Below, piece after piece: positions 52,601 through 62,699 of a DNA stretch of 64,000 nt. Numbering within the stretch: position 1 is the first letter of the stretch; each line of letters starts with the position of its first letter. Both the position numbers and the translations under genes were made by a program. The stretch lies in NCBI RefSeq assembly GCF_040807025.1, contig NW_027182594.1, positions 62,001-126,000 on the forward strand. The letters run 5' to 3'. The stretch is from Struthio camelus (taxonomy: Eukaryota; Chordata; Aves; Struthioniformes; Struthionidae). The notes under the pieces were generated by a model. The model was not told the DNA's origin. It did no database searches and saw only the letters and a list, made by a program, of their open reading frames with translations.

Positions 52601-54296
52601 AGGCGTCCGGGCACCTCCCAGGGGGACCCAGGCGTCTGAGGGACCCAGGCGTCCGGGCACCCTCAGGGGGACCCAGGCGTCCGGGGGACCCAGGCATCCG
52701 GGCACCCCCCCGGGGGACCCAGGCGTCCGGGGCACCCTCAGGGGACCCAGGCGTCCGGGCACCCCCCCGGGGGACCCAGGCGTCCGGGCACCCTCAGGGG
52801 ACCCAGGCGTCCGGGGGACCCAGGCGTCCGGCAGCTCCTACCTGCTCTGCCGGGGTCCGGGCCCCCCCCCACCCCATGGGGTCGGGTCTTCGCCTTGGGG
52901 GTCTCTTCACCCTGCGGGGGGCGGGGGGCGGGGGTCACCCGGACGCCTGGGCCCCTCCGGCGCCCCGCCCGGCTCGTTTGCATAGCGGGGCTCCCAGGGT
53001 GCCTTGGGGCCCGGCCCTGCGCTCACCCAGCTCGGCTCCGGGGTCCCGCGTGGGGCCGGGTCGCCCGGGGGGGCCGTGCGTGGGCCTGGGGGAGGCGCCT
53101 GTTAGTGGCCCCGCCCACGGGAGGCTCCTCCCCTCGAAGGCCCCGCCCCATACTACCCATAAGCCCCGCCCTGGGGGTGCCCCCCTTAGGCCCCGCCCCC
53201 ATGATGCCCCCCTTAGCCCCCACCCGTGGGATCCCCCATAAGCCCCGCCCCGGATCCTCCAATAGCCCCGCCCCCAGGATGCCCCTTCGGGCCCCGCCCC
53301 TGGGGACCCCCATAAGCCCCGCCCCCGGGATGCCCCATAAGCCCCGCCCCTGGGTTCCCCTCCGGCTGCACCCCGGGGATCCCCTTAGGCCCCGCCCCCT
53401 CGGGGAATCCCTTAGGCCCCGCCCCTGGGATCCCCTCAGCCCCTCCCCCCGCCCGGCCCCGCCCCCCTGCCGGACGCCCCGCCCCCCCCCCCCCACCCCC
53501 GCGGCGCCCCTCACCGTGGGGGGGGCTCTGGGCCAGCTGCTCCTGGGAGCGGCGGTGCTGCAGCCGCAGCTGCAGAACTGGGGGGGGGTCAGCGCCCCCC
53601 CGGCCCCCTGGGACCCTCCAAAGCCCTTGGCACCCCCCAGACCCCCCCAGACACCCCCCGGGACCCCCAGACCCCCCTCGAACCCCCCAGACCCCTTGGG
53701 ACCCCCCCGGGACCCCCAGACCCCCCAGGATCCCCTAGACCCCTCCAGGACCCCCCCAGGGACCCCTCAGACCCCCCCCGAGACCCCCTGGGATGGCCCA
53801 GAGCCCCCCAGGATCCACCTGGGCCCCCCCAGGGATCCCTCCGACCCCTTAGGACCCCTCAGACCCCCCCCGGGATCCCCCCCTAAACCCCCCGGGACCC
53901 CCCAGACCCCCCTCATGGACCCCCTAGACCCCCCGGGACCCCCCAGACCCCCCGCGCCCCCCCCGGCCTGTTTGTGGCACCGGCAGCTGCCGGGGGGGGG
54001 CGGGGGGGCCGGGGGCTATTTTCAGCGCTGGAAACCCGAGACCCGGGTGTCCCCCCCCCCCGCGTATCGTCCCCCCCCCCGGTGTCCCCTGCTGGGTGTC
54101 CCCCCCCCGGGTGTCGTGTCCCCCCCCCGTGTCCTCCCTGAGCCCCGTGTCGTGCCCCCCCGGTGTCCCTCACCCCCAGGTGCCCCCCGTGCCCCCCCCG
54201 GGTGCCGTGTCCCCCCCCCCCGGTGCCCCCCCCCCCGGTACCGGATCGGAACTTGCTGCGGATGAGCAGGGAGCGCTCGGAGCCCAGCAGGGTCAT
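49639..54296 (-). CDS. MAMSTR: Myocardin-family coactivator, probable MAMSTR
   Basis: MAMSTR is a muscle transcriptional coactivator that binds MEF2 through an N-terminal motif. Exons: 54242-54296, 53515-53577, 53027-53085, 52842-52911, 52192-52297, about 52004-52084, 51071-51913, 50425-50479 and 49639-49841, about 510 residues. Exon 1 plus exon 2 read [18 protein letters not shown] then [15 protein letters not shown], the MEF2-binding/RPEL-like start shared with myocardin. Exon 7 holds the family basic box ([12 protein letters not shown]), a leucine-zipper-like helix ([18 protein letters not shown]), a 26-unit PGPPxT repeat and [12 protein letters not shown]. Exon 8 gives [13 protein letters not shown]. 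No SAP domain is seen. Exons 5 and 6 disagree by one base in phase. Family membership is firm; the ortholog call rests on the RASIP1 and IZUMO1 neighbours, and a myocardin or MRTF paralogue is the alternative. Confidence 0.82.
49865..50415. repeat. CCGCCGTGTCCCCCCC minisatellite in MAMSTR last intron
   Basis: Units of 17-19 bp: CCCCCCCCGCCGTG followed by CCCCCC or TCCCCCC, with CCGGCCGTG and CACCGTG variants. It fills the intron from near the last exon to the donor of exon 8. The sense strand is G-rich. Confidence 0.95.
50490..51060. repeat. Degenerate GGGGGCTCTGGGGGGTCC repeats in MAMSTR intron 7
   Basis: Two related blocks (50560-50760 and 50865-51050) with GGGGGTCCCAGAGGTGGTGG, GGGTCCTTCAGGAGTCAAGG and GGCATTTTGGGGGCTC. 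Old, diverged duplication rather than a clean array. Confidence 0.8.
51124..51612 (-). repeat. MAMSTR: In-frame coding minisatellite of MAMSTR exon 7 (18-bp unit)
   Basis: 26 consecutive units of CCCAGGCGTCCGGGGGGG type, 25 of them exactly 18 bp and one 27 bp. Read on the minus strand they encode PGPP(R/G/E/W/Q)(T/M) hexapeptides. The enclosing exon (51071-51913, 843 bases) has no stop, begins and ends in phase 0, and recognisable family motifs flank the array on both sides. No length change breaks the frame. Confidence 0.9.
52330..52838. repeat. GGGACCCAGGCGTCCGGGCACC minisatellite in MAMSTR intron 4
   Basis: Units of about 20-45 bp made of GGGGACCCAGGCGTCCGGG, CACCCCC and CACCTCCCAG; contains the shared core. 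It abuts the donor of exon 4 (GTAGGA). Confidence 0.93.
53100..53470. repeat. TAAGCCCCGCCCCTGGGATCCCC repeat in MAMSTR intron 2
   Basis: Units of 25-30 bp containing GGCCCCGCCCC (Sp-type GC box) and GGGATCCCCCATAAG or CTTAGG. Confidence 0.88.
53590..54240. repeat. GGGACCCCCCAGACCCCCC repeats in MAMSTR intron 1
   Basis: Irregular units of GGGACCCCCCAGACCCCCC and AGGATCC to about 53960, then a short CCCCCCGGTGTCCC block at 54040-54240 that ends at the exon 1 donor. Confidence 0.85.
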
Positions 54297-54339
54297 GGCG
54301 GGGCCGCTGCCAGCTGGGGCGGCGCCGCGTCAGCGGGGC

Positions 54340-57300
54340 CCAGGCGTCCGGGGACACCCCCACCCCCACCGGGGGCCCAGGCGTCCGGGGACACCCCCCA
54401 CCTCCAGCTGTGGGGGCCCAGGCGTCCGGGGACACCCCCACCCCCAAAGGGGCCCAGGCGTCCGGGGACACCCCCCACCTCCAGCTGTGGGGGCCCAGGC
54501 GTCCGGGGACACCCCCAACCCAAAGGGGCCCAGGCGTCCGGGGACACCCCCCACCTCGAGCTGTGGGGGCCCAGGTGTCCGGGGACACCCCCACCCCCAC
54601 CGGGGGCCCAGGCGTCCGGGGACACCCCCCACCTCGAGCTGTGGGGGCCCAGGCGTCCGGGGACACCCTCACCCCCAAAGGGGCCCAGGCGTCCGGGGAC
54701 ACCCCCCCCACCCCCACTGGGGGCCCAGGCATCCGGGGACACCCCCACCCCCAAAGGGGCCCAGGCGTCCGGGGACACCCCCCACCTCGAGCTGTGGGGG
54801 CCCAGGCGTCCGGGGACACCCCCACCCCCACCGGGGGCCCAGGCGTCCGGGGACACCCCCCACCTCCAGCTGTGGGGGCCCAGGCGTCCGGGGACACCCC
54901 CACCCCCACCGGGGGCCCAGGCGTCCGGGGACACCCCCCACCTCGAGCTGTGGGGGCCCAGGCGTCCGGGGACACCCCCACCCCCACCAGGGGCCCAGGC
55001 GTCCAGGGACACCCCCCACCTCGAGCTGTGGGAGCCCAGGCGTCCGGGGACACCCCCCCCACCACTGGGGGCCCAGGCGTCCGGGGACACCCCCCACCTC
55101 GAGCTGTGGGGGCCCAGGCGTCCGGGGACACCCCCACCCCCACCGGGGGCCCAGGCGTCCGGGGACAACCCCCACCTCGAGCTGTGGGGGCCCAGGCGTC
55201 TGGGGACACCCCCACCCCCAAAGGGGCCCAGGCGTCCGGGGACACCCCCCACCTCGAGCTGTGGGGGCCCAGGCGTCCGGGGACACCCCCACCCCCACCA
55301 GGGGCCCAGGCGTCCGGGGACACCCCCCACCTCGAGCTGTGGGGGCCCAGGCGTCCGGGGACACCCCCACCCCCAAAGGGGCCCAGGTGTCCGGGGACAC
55401 CCCCCACCTCGAGCTGTGGGGGCCCAGGCGTCCGGGGACACCCCCACCCCCAAAGGGGCCCAGGCGTCCGGGGACACCCCCCACCTCCAGCTGTGGGGGC
55501 CCAGGCGTCCGGGGACACCCCCACCCCCACTGGGGGCCCAGGCATCCGGGGACACCCCCACCCCCACCGGGGGCCCAGGCGTCCGGGGACACCCCCACCC
55601 CCACTGGGGGCCCAGGCGTCCGGGGACACCCCCCCCACCACTGGGGGCCCAGGCGTCCGGGGACACCCCCCACCTCCAGCTGTGGGGGCCCAGGCGTCCG
55701 GGGACACCCCCACCCCCACTGGGGGCCCAGGCATCCGGGGACACCCCCACCCCCACCGGGGGCCCAGGCGTCCGGGGACACCCCCCACCTCCAGCTGTGG
55801 GGGCCCAGGCGTCCGGGGACACCCCCACCCCCAAAGGGGCCCAGGCGTCCGGGGACACCCCCCACCTCCAGCTGTGGGGGCCCAGGCGTCCGGGGACACC
55901 CCCAACCCAAAGGGGCCCAGGCGTCCGGGGACACCCCCCACCTCGAGCTGTGGGGGCCCAGGTGTCCGGGGACACCCCCACCCCCACCGGGGGCCCAGGC
56001 GTCCGGGGACACCCCCCACCTCGAGCTGTGGGGGCCCAGGCGTCCGGGGACACCCTCACCCCCAAAGGGGCCCAGGCGTCCGGGGACACCCCCCCCACCC
56101 CCACTGGGGGCCCAGGCATCCGGGGACACCCCCACCCCCAAAGGGGCCCAGGCGTCCGGGGACACCCCCCACCTCGAGCTGTGGGGGCCCAGGCGTCCGG
56201 GGACACCCCCACCCCCACCGGGGGCCCAGGCGTCCGGGGACACCCCCCACCTCCAGCTGTGGGGGCCCAGGCGTCCGGGGACACCCCCACCCCCACCGGG
56301 GGCCCAGGCGTCCGGGGACACCCCCCACCTCGAGCTGTGGGGGCCCAGGCGTCCGGGGACACCCCCACCCCCACCAGGGGCCCAGGCGTCCAGGGACACC
56401 CCCCACCTCGAGCTGTGGGAGCCCAGGCGTCCGGGGACACCCCCCCCACCACTGGGGGCCCAGGCGTCCGGGGACACCCCCCACCTCGAGCTGTGGGGGC
56501 CCAGGCGTCCGGGGACACCCCCACCCCCACCGGGGGCCCAGGCGTCCGGGGACAACCCCCACCTCGAGCTGTGGGGGCCCAGGCGTCTGGGGACACCCCC
56601 ACCCCCAAAGGGGCCCAGGCGTCCGGGGACACCCCCCACCTCGAGCTGTGGGGGCCCAGGCGTCCGGGGACACCCCCACCCCCACCAGGGGCCCAGGCGT
56701 CCGGGGACACCCCCCACCTCGAGCTGTGGGGGCCCAGGCGTCCGGGGACACCCCCACCCCCAAAGGGGCCCAGGTGTCCGGGGACACCCCCCACCTCGAG
56801 CTGTGGGGGCCCAGGCGTCCGGGGACACCCCCACCCCCAAAGGGGCCCAGGCGTCCGGGGACACCCCCCACCTCCAGCTGTGGGGGCCCAGGCGTCCGGG
56901 GACACCCCCACCCCCACTGGGGGCCCAGGCATCCGGGGACACCCCCACCCCCACCGGGGGCCCAGGCGTCCGGGGACACCCCCACCCCCACTGGGGGCCC
57001 AGGCGTCCGGGGACACCCCCCCCACCACTGGGGGCCCAGGCGTCCGGGGACACCCCCCACCTCCAGCTGTGGGGGCCCAGGCGTCCGGGGACACCCCCAC
57101 CCCCACTGGGGGCCCAGGCATCCGGGGACACCCCCACCCCCACCGGGGGCCCAGGCGTCCGGGGACACCCCCCACCTCCAGCTGTGGGGGCCCAGGCGTC
57201 CGGGGACACCCCCACCCCCACTGGGGGCCCAGGCATCCGGGGACACCCCCCCCACCACTGGGGGCCCAGGCGTCCGGGGACACCCCCCACCTCCAGCTGT

Positions 57301-57365
57301 GGGGGCCCAGGCGTCCGGGGACACCCCCACCCCCACCGGGGGCCCAGGCGTCCGGGGACACCCCC
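54340..57365. repeat. 3-kb core-motif minisatellite with a duplicated 1,387-bp block upstream of MAMSTR
   Basis: Units of 33-41 bp: GCCCAGGCGTCCGGGGACAC then CCCCACCCCCACCGGGG, CCCCACCCCCAAAGGG or CCCCCACCTCGAGCTGTGGG. Rare variants repeat exactly 1,387 bases apart (for example ACCCCCAACC 54511/55898, ACCCTC 54665/56052, GTCCAGGGAC 55001/56388, GTCTGGGG 55198/56585). This shows a recent duplication of a whole block. Confidence 0.95.
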
Positions 57366-57369
57366 CCCC

Positions 57370-57719
57370 CAGGGCCGGGGGGGCAAGAGTGAACGCTCTC
57401 GGGGGTCCCAAAGGGCCGCGGGGGAACTGGGGGGGGGATTCCCCTGGGCCTGGGGGGGTCTCGGTCTGGGGGGTCCTGGGGGGGGCCCGGTTCGGGGGGG
57501 CCCCCACACCCACCAGCGCTGGGGCCGTGGTCCGTCCCGTCCGTGCGGGTCTGTCCGTCCGTCCGGGCCGCCCGGCGGGGGGGTGGGGGGGGCGGGACCC
57601 CCCCTTGGGGTGGTGACGTCACTGGGGGGGCAGCAGCTGGGACCTCCCCCTCCCCCCCCCGCACCATCTGCTGCGACACCCGACACCGTGCAGGGCCCTG
57701 ATGGGGGGGGTGGGAGGGG
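57370..57719. other. Non-repetitive GC-rich stretch
   Basis: About 350 bases between two core-motif arrays, upstream of MAMSTR and past the RASIP1 3' end. It contains one GTGACGTCAC palindrome (57612-57621) and several GTCCGTCC motifs. No exon or RNA gene is recognised. Confidence 0.5.
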
Positions 57720-58035
57720 GCCCAGGCATCCGGCCCCCCCGGACTCACAGACACGTCCCCGAGCTGCCCAGGGACCGTCGGGGGCCCAGGCGTCCGGGTC
57801 CCCTCCAACCCCCCCCCCAGGGGCCCAGGCATCCGGGTCCCCTCCAACCCCCTCCCACGGGCCCAGGCGTCCGGGTCCCCTCCAACCCCCCCCCCCGGGG
57901 GCCCAGGCGTCCAGGTCTCCTCCAACCCCCTCCCACGGGCCCAGGCGTCCGGGTCCCCTCCAACCCCCCCACCCCAGGGGCCCAGGCGTCCGGGCCCCCT
58001 CCAACCCCCTCCCACGGGCCCAGGCGTCCGGGCCG
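57720..58035. repeat. Core-motif minisatellite GGGCCCAGGCGTCCGGGTCCCC
   Basis: Six or seven units of 41-49 bp: GGGCCCAGGCGTCCGGGTCC, CCTCCAACCCCCTCCCAC. It lies just beyond the RASIP1 polyadenylation signal. Confidence 0.93.
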
Positions 58036-58205
58036 GGGCGGTGACACGACACCCTGTGCCCTTTGCGGTGGTGACAGGTGCCACCTGTCCCTGTCCCCGC
58101 GGCGGCCTGTTTCCCTGACGCGGCGGCGGATCGGGTTCGGCGGTGGCCCCCCCCCCCCCCCAAAAGCGAGGACCCAGGCGTCCGGGCGGCCGGTGGCACC
58201 GGCTC

Positions 58206-58211
58206 TTTATT
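58206..58211 (-). promoter_or_regulatory. RASIP1: RASIP1 polyadenylation signal
   Basis: AATAAA on the minus strand in CACCCAATAAAGAGCC. It would place the whole 58250-59335 array inside the RASIP1 3' UTR. Confidence 0.65.
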
Positions 58212-58249
58212 GGGTGCCGCGAGCAGGCGGAGGCGCCGGGGCCAGAGGG

Positions 58250-59335
58250 TCCGGGGGGCCCCGCTCCCTCGGGGTGGCCGGCTGTTGCTTGGGCGGTTGT
58301 TGGTCCCCTGGGGTGGTTGTTGGTCCCTCAGGGTAGCCAGCAGTCTCTTGGGGCGGTTGTTGGCCATCGGGGCGGTTGTTGGTCCCTGGGGTCAGCTGGT
58401 CCCTCGGGGGCGGCCGGCGGTCCCTCGGGCGGCTGTTGGCCCCTTGGGGCAGCCGGCGGTCCCTCAGGATGGTTGTTGGTCCCTTGGGGTGGTTGTTGGT
58501 CCCTCGGGGCGACCAGCTGTCCCTTGGGGGGGCCAGCGGTGCCGAGGGGCGACCGGTGGCCCCTTTCGGGCGGCTGGTGGTCCGTCAGGGCAGCTGGCTG
58601 TCCCTTGGGGCGACCGGCTGTCACCCCCAGGTGCGGCCGGTGGTGCCTCGGGGTGGCCAGTGGTCCCTCGGAGCAGCTGGTGGTGCCTTGGGGTGGCTGG
58701 CGGTGCCCCGGAGCAGCCGGCGGTCCCTTGGAGCAGCCGGTGGTGCCCCGGAGCAGCCGGCGGTCCCTTGGAGCGGCCGGTGGTGCCCCAGAGCAGCCGG
58801 CGGTCCCTTGGAGCGGCCGGCGGTCCCTTGGAGCGGCCGGTGGTGCCCCGGAGCAGCTGGTGGTCCCTTGGGGCGGCTGGCGGTCCCTTGGGGCAGCCGG
58901 TGGTGCCCCAGAGCGGCCGGCGGTGCCCCAGAGCGGCCGGCGGTCCCTCGGGGTGGCCGGCGGTGCCCCAGAGCGGCCGGCGGTCCCTTGGAGCAGCCGG
59001 CGGTGCCCCAAGGTGGCCGGCGGTGCCCCAGAGCAGCCAGCGGTCCCTTGGGGCGGCCGGCAGTGCCCCGGAGCAGCCGGCGGTCCCTTGGAGCAGCCGG
59101 CGGTGCCCCGGAGAGGCCGGCGGTGCCCCGGAGCGGCCGGCGGTCCCTTGGAGCAGCCGGCGGTCCCTTGGAGCAGCCGGCGGTGCCCCGGAGCAGCCGG
59201 CGGTCCCTTGGAGCAGCCGGCGGTCCCTTGCAGCGGCCGGCGGTCCCTCGGGGCGGCCGGCGGTCCCTCGGGGCGGCCGGCGGTCCCTCGGGGCGGCCGG
59301 CGGTCCCTCGGGGCGGCCGGCGGCGGCGCCCGGGG
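58250..59335. repeat. RASIP1: 20-bp minisatellite in the RASIP1 3' UTR
   Basis: Units of 20 bp alternate between AGCAGCCGGCGGTCCCTTGG and AGCGGCCGGTGGTGCCCCGG. Left of 58650 they are diverged and spaced 28-40 bases. The array ends four bases before the RASIP1 stop codon (59339-59341). Confidence 0.94.
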
Positions 59336-59338
59336 GCG

Positions 59339-62300
59339 TCAGGCGGCGCCCTCGAGGCCGTAGGCGGCCCGCTGGTTGGCGGGCAGCGAGCCCTGCTCCA
59401 GCTCCCAGAGGAAGCGGCGCAGGCGGCAGAGGGGCCGGTGCAGCGCCTCGTCGCTCACCGCCTCGCCCAGGCGCAGCCGGAAGCCCTCGCCCGGCACGAT
59501 GAGCGGCGGGTGCTCCGTGAAGCTCTCGAAGATGTCGCCTGCGCCGGGAGAGGGGCGATGGGCCGGGGGCGCGCCGGGGGGCGGGGGGGGGGGCGCCGGG
59601 GGGCACTCACCGGCGGCGATCTGCTCGCGCTCCTCGGCCGGGGGGCTCCAGCCCTCGGGGTAGGCCCGGCCCAGCCCCAGGTGGTAGTGGCTCAGCACGT
59701 GGTGGAGCTGCGCCGGCGTCAGCGCCGGGTACTCGCCGCGCAGCCGGGCCCAGGTGGCCTGCGGGGACGGGCGGAGGGGTGAGGGGGGGCCCGGGGGGCC
59801 TCGGCGCCCCCCCCCCCGCCGGCCGCACCCACCTTGCTGAGGCTGCTCTTGGGGGTGCAGAGGAGGTTGGCGGTGGCCGAGAGCTTGCGGAAGAACTCGG
59901 CGGCGATGTCGCCCAGCCCCACGCCCTGCAGCCAGTCCAGCACCAGGTCCAGGTTGGTGCGGATGCGCACCGCCCGCGCCCACTGGAAGAAGGGGGCGGC
60001 CGAGCCTGGGGGGGGCGCGGGGCGGGGGGGTCAGGGGGGGCGCCGCGGCCCCCCCCCCCCCCCCCCGCCGCGGCCCCTTCCCGCAGGAAGGAGCGGGACG
60101 GAAACTGGCGGCTTCCTGCAGATACCAGCCCGGACAATGGGAGGAAACTGGGGGCACTGGGGCGGGGGGAGGGGGGGGCGCCAAGAGGAGCTGGGGCCCA
60201 GGCGTCCGGCGCCCTCACCCCCCCGGATCTCGGTGCTCTGCGGGGGGCCCAGGCGTCCGGCGCCCTCACCCCCTGGACCTTAGTGCTCTGCGGGGGGCCC
60301 AGGCGTCCGGGCTCCCCTGCCCTCACCCCCCCCGGACCTCAGTGCTCTGCGGGGGGCCCAGGCGTCCGGCGCCCTCACCCCCCCGGATCTCGGTGCTCTG
60401 CGGGGGGCCCAGGCGTCCGGGCTCCCCTGCCCTCACCCCCCCGGATCTCGGTGCTCTGCGGGGGGCCCAGGCGTCCGGGCTCCCCTGCCCTCACCCCCCC
60501 CCCGGATCTCGGTGCTCTGCGGGGGGCCCAGGCGTCCGGCACCCTCACCCCCCTGGATCTCGGTGCTCTGCGGGGGGCCCAGGCGTCCGGGCTCCCCTAC
60601 CTCACCCCCCCCCCAGATCTCAGTGCTCTGCGGGGGGCCCAGGCGCCCGGGGCGCACCCGCTTACCCTACGCCATGGCCAGGAAGGGCCCAGGCATCCGG
60701 GGTGCAGGGGCCCAGGCATTCGGGGAGCATCGTTTCACCCCCCGCCCCACAGCCAGGAGGGGCCCAGGCATCCGGGAGCCCCCTCAGCCCAGGTGGTGGC
60801 CGGGCAAGAGCCCAGGTGTCCAGGTGCCCCCCTCGGCCCAGGTGGGGGCTGGGTGGGGCCCAGGTGTCCGGGGGGGGGGCCAGGCCTCTGGGTGCTCCCC
60901 TCAGCCCAGGTGGCAGCCGGGTGAGGGCCCAGGCGTCCGGGTGCCCCTCTCACCCCAGGTGGGGGCCGGGCAGGGTGTCCGGGGGGCCCAGGCGTCCAGG
61001 GGGACCCCCTCGCCCCAGGCAGGGGCTGGGCGGGGCCCAGGCATCCAGGGGGGGCCAAGGCAGGGGCCAGGCAGGGCCCAGGTGTCCGGGCGGGGCCAGG
61101 CAGGGGCCGGGTGGGGCCTGGGGGGGGGCCGGGTAGGGCCCAGGTGTCTGGGGGGGGGGCCCGGGGGGGGGGCCTGGGCAGGGCCCAGGCGTCCGGGGGG
61201 GACCCAGGCAGGGGCTGGGCGGGGCCCCAGGTGTCCGGGGGGGGCCCAGGTGGGGCCCAGGCATCCAGGGGGGGCCCAGGCAGGGGCCGGGCGGGACCCA
61301 GGTGTCCGGGGGGGGGCCAGGCGTGCAGGGGGGGGCCCAGGCATCCAGGGCGGGGCCTAAGTGTCCGGGGGGGAGCCCAGGCAGGGGCTGGGCAGGGCCC
61401 AGGTGTCCGGGGGTGCCCCAGGTGTCCGGGGGGGCCCAGGCGAGCGGGGAGGGCCCAGGCGTGCAGGGGGGAGCCCAGGCAGGGGCCGGGCAGGGCCCAG
61501 GCGTCCGGGCGGGATGCCCAGGCAGGGGCCGGGTGGGGCCCAGGCGTCCGGGGGTGGACCCAGGCGTGCGGGGGGGATGCCCAGGCATGCGGGGGGGGGA
61601 CCCAGGCGTGCGGGGGGGGGACCCAGGCGTGCGGGGGGGATGCCCAGGCAGGGGCCGGGCAGGGCCCAGGCGTCCGGGGGGCGGCCCAGGCGTGCGGGGG
61701 GGGGACCCAGGCGTCCGGGGGGGATGCCCAGGCAGGGGCCGGGCGGGGCCCAAGTGTCCGGGGGGGGCCCCAGGTGTCCGGGGGGGATGCCCAGGCAGGG
61801 GCCGGGCAGGGCCCAGGCGTCCGGGGGGGCCCCAGGTGTCCGGGGGGGACCCAGGCGTGCAGGGGGATGCCCAGGCAGGGGCCGGGCGGGGCCCAGGTGT
61901 CCGGGGGGGACCCAGGCAGGGGCCGGGCAGGGCCCAGGCGTGCGGGGGGGCCACGGAGGCGTGTGCGGGGGGGTGGGGGGTGGGGGGGGGCGCACCTCTC
62001 TCCATGAGGGTGTTGAAGAGGGAGGCGTTGGAGAAGAAGAAGAGGTAGCCGAAGGTCTGCGAGACGAGGTCGGGGTGCAGCTGGCAGTCGCGCGTCAGCT
62101 CCAGGGTGGCGGCGTAGATGGCCAGGGTGGGCCGCAGCCCCTCGGGCATGCTGCCCAGGTCCGGGGCGGCGCTGGGCTCGCCCCCCCCCGAGAAGGGGTT
62201 GCTCTCCAGCAGGGCGGGCAGGGCCGAGTAGAGGGTCTGCGGGGGGGAGGCGGCAAGGGGGGGGTGAGCGGGGGGGGGGCCGCCGCGCCGGGGGGGGGCC

Positions 62301-62670
62301 GCGCCGCCTCACCTTGGTCAGGTAGTAGACGCACTGCTGGAAGGTGGACATGATGACCTCGTCCAGCGCCGCCATGGCCTCGTCGCAGGCCTCCAGGTCG
62401 CCGGCCAGCAGGGCGTCGTGGCAGGCGCCTGGGGGCGCGAGGGGGCGGTGGGGCCGGGCGCTGCGCCCCCCCCCCCTCCCCGGCGCGCCCCCCGGCGCCC
62501 CCGCCTCACCCTCGGGCTCCAGCTCCAGCTCCAGCTCCTTCTCCAGCTCCAGCACCCGGCCCTGCGCCAGGTTGAGCAGCTCCATGGCGTTGGCCAGCCA
62601 CAGCATGAGGGGCCGCAGGTCGGCCGCCACCTCGGCGATGCTCAGCGCCTCCGGGGCCTTGTCCTGCTGG
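59339..62670 (-). CDS. RASIP1: Ras-interacting protein 1, C-terminal exons (gene partial)
   Basis: RASIP1 is an endothelial Rap1/Ras effector that acts with ARHGAP29 in vessel lumen formation. Six exons join in consistent phase: 62510-62670, 62314-62428, 61996-62236, 59833-60005, 59611-59758 and 59339-59538. They cover the C-terminal dilute (DIL) domain: ADLRPLMLWLANAMELLNLA, LEKELELELEPEG, ACHDALLAGDLEACDEAMAA, STFQQCVYYLTK, GLRPTLAIYAATLELTRDCQ, LVSQTFGYLFFFSNASLFNT, RIRTNLDLVLDWLQGVGLGD, LHHVLSHYHLGLGRAYPEGW and the end DIFESFTEHPPLIVPGEGFR through AYGLEGAA. The N-terminal part with the Ras-association domain is not in the window; intron sequence beyond 62670 is a minisatellite up to the end. 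MAMSTR follows on the same strand, as in human. Confidence 0.95.
60190..60650. repeat. About 55-bp core-motif minisatellite in a RASIP1 intron
   Basis: Units: GATCTCGGTGCTCTGCGGGG, GGCCCAGGCGTCCGG and (GCTCCCCT)GCCCTCACCCCCC. About eight copies. Contains the shared core. Confidence 0.93.
60660..61960. repeat. GGGCCCAGGTGTCCGGGGGG / GCAGGGGCCGGGCAG minisatellite in a RASIP1 intron
   Basis: Units of 30-45 bp combine CCCAGGCAGGGGCCGGGCAG with GGCCCAGGCGTCCGGGGGGG or the GACCCAGGCGTGCGGGGGG variant. Continues from the previous array with a changed unit and ends near the exon donor at 61995. Confidence 0.93.
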
Positions 62671-62699
62671 CTGCGGCGGGACCGGCGTCACCCCCCGGC

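Noticed and set aside
49639-54296. Myocardin (MYOCD) itself
   Set aside because: The N-terminal MTLLGSE and VLQLRLQ segments are myocardin-like, but the gene is far shorter, lacks the Q-rich and SAP regions and sits next to RASIP1 and IZUMO1, the MAMSTR neighbourhood.
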